Source of the DNA: an uncultured Oligoflexia bacterium
GTDB lineage: Bacteria; Bdellovibrionota; Bacteriovoracia; Bacteriovoracales; Bacteriovoracaceae
Reading direction: 5' to 3'
NCBI GenBank assembly: GCA_913058265.1
Contig: CAJXPQ010000002.1
Location: forward strand, 124,001 to 188,000
DNA: 64,000 nucleotides
The translations under genes were made by a program, and so were the position numbers. The stretch's first letter is position 1. Every line of letters starts with the position of its first letter. Under the pieces are notes generated by a model. It saw nothing but the letters and a program-made list of their open reading frames with translations. It was not told where the DNA came from and made no database searches. Of this stretch, positions 61,509-64,000 are shown piece after piece.

Positions 61509-62147
61509 ATGAGTAAAAAAGATCCAATTGATTATGAGCTTGCAGGTAAGCAAGCTGTATATCTACTGCATGATTTAAATAACTACCTTACTATTTTAAA
61601 TTCAAGCTTTAGTTTATTGAATAAAATGTCTACAACTAGTGAAAACCTTTCTGAAAAAGAAAAGGTCACTCTAAGGCGAGGAAGTAAGGGAATGCTTGAG
61701 CTTAATAATCTTTGCTCTACATATTCCTTATTGATTTTGAATAGATACACGCTGAATTTCAAAAAATACAAAAGAAGTGAAGTCTTTGAATGCGTAATGA
61801 ACACTCTGAGTGAAGGGTATGATCTTAGCTTGTTTCAAATCAATATTGATGTATGCGAGGAAGAAGAGATAAATACTGACAAGCCTCTGTTATTACAATG
61901 TCTAATTAATTTATTAAAAAATGCAATCGAACATCAAAAAAGTTACCCAGATAAAAAACTAAGTATAGTCTGGGATACTACAAAGTTAAAAATTACAAAT
62001 CCAATCGATGAAAATTACTGTGAATCATCGTCCTATGAACGCGGGATTGGGCTCAGCTTTGTTACTGAAACCTCTAAAAAACTTGGTCTTACTTTTGAAG
62101 TGAGTAGCGATGTTGAGTTCTGCTCAACAATATATTTTAAGAAATAG
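61509..62147 (+). CDS. Soluble histidine-kinase-like protein
   Basis: A 212-residue cytosolic protein with H-box His21 in LLHDLNNYLTIL, N-box LINLLKNAIEHQ and a G2-like GIGLSFVTE. The G1 (DxGxG) segment is not recognisable, the usual transmitter length is much reduced, and there is no input domain, membrane segment or partner receiver gene. It could be a phosphatase, a histidine phosphotransfer-like adapter, or a divergent kinase. I start at the ATG at 61509 (TTGGAGA upstream). It probably belongs with the GNAT-like gene because of the shared promoter motif. Confidence 0.68.
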   Translation: MSKKDPIDYELAGKQAVYLLHDLNNYLTILNSSFSLLNKMSTTSENLSEKEKVTLRRGSKGMLELNNLCSTYSLLILNRYTLNFKKYKRSEVFECVMNTLSEGYDLSLFQINIDVCEEEEINTDKPLLLQCLINLLKNAIEHQKSYPDKKLSIVWDTTKLKITNPIDENYCESSSYERGIGLSFVTETSKKLGLTFEVSSDVEFCSTIYFKK

Positions 62148-62153
62148 ACACAA

Positions 62154-63125
62154 TTAATAACGAAGGAATTCTTGAAAAATCTGCATTTGATCTGCAAATG
62201 ATTTTGACAAAAGAAAGTGCTTCTTAATGGCAACACCATCTGGTAGGTCGTCAAATATATATCGGCTTACGCTTTTGAGTCTTTTAATTCTGGAAGCTTC
62301 CTCTAAATTTTGTTTTAAAGTTTCTTGATAGAAAGCATGGAAGTATTTACTTGCTTCATGCATTCTAAGCTCAGGAGTATCATCTAGTTTTTGGTGATAC
62401 ATCTTCGCAAGCCATGGAGTTTTTAGGGCAGATCTCGCAAGCATAATAGAGTGGCATCCTGTGTAGTCATAATACTTTTCAATATCATCGGTCGTCCAGA
62501 TATCACCATTACCTATAATTGGGATATTAACCATTTTTACAGCGTCTTTAACATACTCCCAACGAGCTACGCCTTTATAGAGTTCGTCCCTAGTTCTTGC
62601 ATGAATGGTAATCCCATCCACTCCTTCATCTTCAAGCATCTTTAAAATATTCTCAAAATTAGAGTCATCCCTGTATCCAACTCTTATCTTGCAAGTAAAG
62701 GTGGACTTAAAATTCTCACGAATTAGTTTTATAATTGGCCTTAAGGTATCAAGATCACTTAAAAGATATGATCCACCTTGATTTCTACAAACAGTTTTTG
62801 ATGGACAGCCAAGATTAAGGTCAAGCCAATGACTCCCAAGTTTTTGAATACTTTGTACTGTATCGAGAGTATGTGCATGAGGAGTTGTTAATATCTGATA
62901 GATAGTCTTAGAGAACAGCTCTTTGTTTGCAATAACCCCTTCTCCCATATGTTTTCTAACGTGTTTGTACGGGTAGGGACCAGGAGTTGGAGCTCTTAAG
63001 AAATCACAAGAGAATGTATCCCATTCCGGATACAGCTTACCTACAAAGTTTCTGTAATATTCATCTGTTACACCCTCCATGGGTGCAAACATAAGTGAAT
63101 GGGGCTTTATGGGAAGCAATTTCAT
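62154..63125 (-). CDS. tRNA-dihydrouridine synthase family protein
   Basis: A 323-residue FMN enzyme reducing uridine to dihydrouridine in tRNA. FAPMEGVTDEYYRNFV opens the TIM barrel, LNLGCPSKTVCRNQGG holds the catalytic Cys, and TCKIRVGY, ITIHARTRDELYKG and PIIGNGDIWT are FMN-contact strands. The C-terminal ~80 residues (RMHEASKYFHAFYQ onward) form the helical tRNA-binding tail. The subfamily (DusA/B/C) is not settled; the long tail and the NLGCPS form lean to DusC. It is transcribed alone. Confidence 0.9.
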   Translation of the reverse strand: MKLLPIKPHSLMFAPMEGVTDEYYRNFVGKLYPEWDTFSCDFLRAPTPGPYPYKHVRKHMGEGVIANKELFSKTIYQILTTPHAHTLDTVQSIQKLGSHWLDLNLGCPSKTVCRNQGGSYLLSDLDTLRPIIKLIRENFKSTFTCKIRVGYRDDSNFENILKMLEDEGVDGITIHARTRDELYKGVARWEYVKDAVKMVNIPIIGNGDIWTTDDIEKYYDYTGCHSIMLARSALKTPWLAKMYHQKLDDTPELRMHEASKYFHAFYQETLKQNLEEASRIKRLKSVSRYIFDDLPDGVAIKKHFLLSKSFADQMQIFQEFLRY

Positions 63126-63231
63126 GAGCTAAATTCCTATAAATATTATCATGTTGCAAGTAATTTCTATCGCCAAGCATAAAATGACTATATAACCAAT
63201 AAAAAATTTTATTAATATGTACGGAGAATTT

Positions 63232-64000
63232 ATGAAATTTTTACTAGTAGGACTTTTATCAGTAAGTTCAGTTTTTGCTGCTTCAATAAAAGATTATGAT
63301 CATTATAACTATGATGTATTTTTCACAAATCCTTTATGCCAGGCATATGAATTTGAAGACACTGTTTACTCATTTGATGGAAAGCCACTAAATGCAAAGC
63401 CAGAGAATGTCTATTGTAAGTATAACGATGCTCGTAGTAACGAGAAAAGAAAATCTTCACCTCATTATAACCTCATTAAATTAATTTCTGATAAAGATGT
63501 TGTCGAACTTAGAATGGCCTACTTGTCATTTTCAAGTTCAGGAATCTTAAAAACTCTATGTGACACAACAATTAAGAAGAATAATACCAAACTAGTGTTA
63601 ATCGTAGATAAGGGCAATAAGTCAGACGAAAGAAAACTAGAAAAGCTAACAACTCTCGCAGCTTGTAAGCCTGCAAAGAAGTTCATTGATAATGGAACTG
63701 CAAACTATCCTATTATTGAGTATAGAGGACAAAATGGTGGACTTGGTTATGCTCATAATAAAATTATTATGGCCTCTTACAAATCGAATAAAGATAAAGT
63801 CACTTTAGTATATTCTTCGGCAAATATGTCTTCAGGAACAACTCTTCACCACGAGAACTGGCATTTCTTAACGACTTCAAAGAAATCTTACATGGCGCAA
63901 GCTCATGTATGTATCCTCGATGGTATGATGGATCATTCTAACTCAATTAGAGGTAGTCGAAGTGCTGGAAGAGCGAGTGTTACTGGAATAAATAACTTTA
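63232..64000 (+). CDS. Secreted PLD-like phosphodiesterase, 3' truncated by window edge
   Basis: An open frame from the ATG at 63232 (ACGGAGAA upstream) runs to the window end, 256 codons. A signal peptide (MKFLLVGLLSVSSVFA) leads to a secreted domain with cysteines. The PLD-type motif GLGYAHNKIIM (residues 171-180, His175 and Lys177) is followed by VYSSANMSSGTTLHHENWHF (193-212), the usual HxK...SxN...E-x layout of a single HKD half. A second half would have to lie beyond the window, or the protein dimerises as Nuc-type nucleases do. DNase, phospholipase or other phosphodiesterase activity is possible. A candidate for prey digestion. Confidence 0.72.
   Translation, partial: MKFLLVGLLSVSSVFAASIKDYDHYNYDVFFTNPLCQAYEFEDTVYSFDGKPLNAKPENVYCKYNDARSNEKRKSSPHYNLIKLISDKDVVELRMAYLSFSSSGILKTLCDTTIKKNNTKLVLIVDKGNKSDERKLEKLTTLAACKPAKKFIDNGTANYPIIEYRGQNGGLGYAHNKIIMASYKSNKDKVTLVYSSANMSSGTTLHHENWHFLTTSKKSYMAQAHVCILDGMMDHSNSIRGSRSAGRASVTGINNF

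Noticed and set aside
1-64000. CRISPR arrays, insertion sequences, prophage, rRNA
   Set aside because: No regularly spaced repeats, transposase, integrase or phage structural genes, or rRNA sequence were seen by eye.

Overview
The window is low-GC DNA (my impression is mid-30s percent), densely packed with genes on both strands. It carries many short secreted or lipobox-bearing proteins of unknown function. The gene mix suggests a Gram-negative bacterium of the Bdellovibrio/Bacteriovorax/Halobacteriovorax kind: outer-membrane beta-barrel, paired ArsA-like ATPases, dipeptide ABC importer, two DTW proteins, HflKC, many orphan lipoproteins and metalloproteases, and a LexA-UmuDC-DinB SOS set. That placement is inference from gene content; the window holds no rRNA or marker that settles it. 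The only RNA gene I could support is tRNA-Leu(UAG).

Layout. 1-4 kb: the tail of a degenerate SpoIIE-type phosphatase, a secreted protein and a heavily decayed secreted-protein pseudogene. 4-8 kb (minus): CBS/cysteine-synthase-like enzyme, two ArsA-like ATPases, a beta-barrel protein and a PhaR-type regulator. 8.4-16.5 kb: TPR lipoprotein, a small lipoprotein, then a complete peptide ABC importer (binding protein, two permeases, fused double ATPase), facing a sodium:solute symporter. 18-24 kb: a degenerate HD-GYP protein translationally coupled to a 1645-residue repeat/coiled-coil protein, then tRNA-Leu. 24.5-34.7 kb: small secreted proteins, DTW, hflC/hflK, ogt, DUF1232, YajG-like lipoprotein, nitroreductase, a pckA-DASS transporter operon and an SDR. 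34.7-44.3 kb: a coupled ATP-grasp/zinc-peptidase pair, MBL lipoprotein, universal stress protein, several small proteins, an unknown 407-residue protein and a penicillin-acylase-type Ntn hydrolase. 44.3-52.2 kb: umuDC, DTW, udk, a metzincin-like lipoprotein, and lexA/dinB with two tiny genes downstream of lexA. 52-58.8 kb: glutamine amidotransferase, orphan binding protein, metalloprotease, a signal-peptide protein interrupted by one stop codon, hydrolase and ThiF-like protein. 58.9-64 kb: two coupled HTH regulators, a GNAT-like protein, a soluble histidine-kinase-like protein, a Dus enzyme and a secreted PLD-like protein running off the end.

The most interesting regulatory signal is a 16-bp direct-repeat motif, TACGGAAA-N3-TACGG. 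It occurs twice between lexA and dinB and once at the umuD promoter, always placed where a repressor would act. I propose it as this organism's LexA box. Behind lexA, with no obvious terminator in between, are a 57-codon gene with a perfect Shine-Dalgarno and a 23-codon hydrophobic peptide gene that ends in a terminator. This is a candidate SOS-induced microprotein operon. A second notable signal is an intrinsic terminator sitting inside the first codons of the dicarboxylate-type transporter gene, directly after pckA and downstream of a TAATG coupling. It would make transporter expression depend on ribosome passage.
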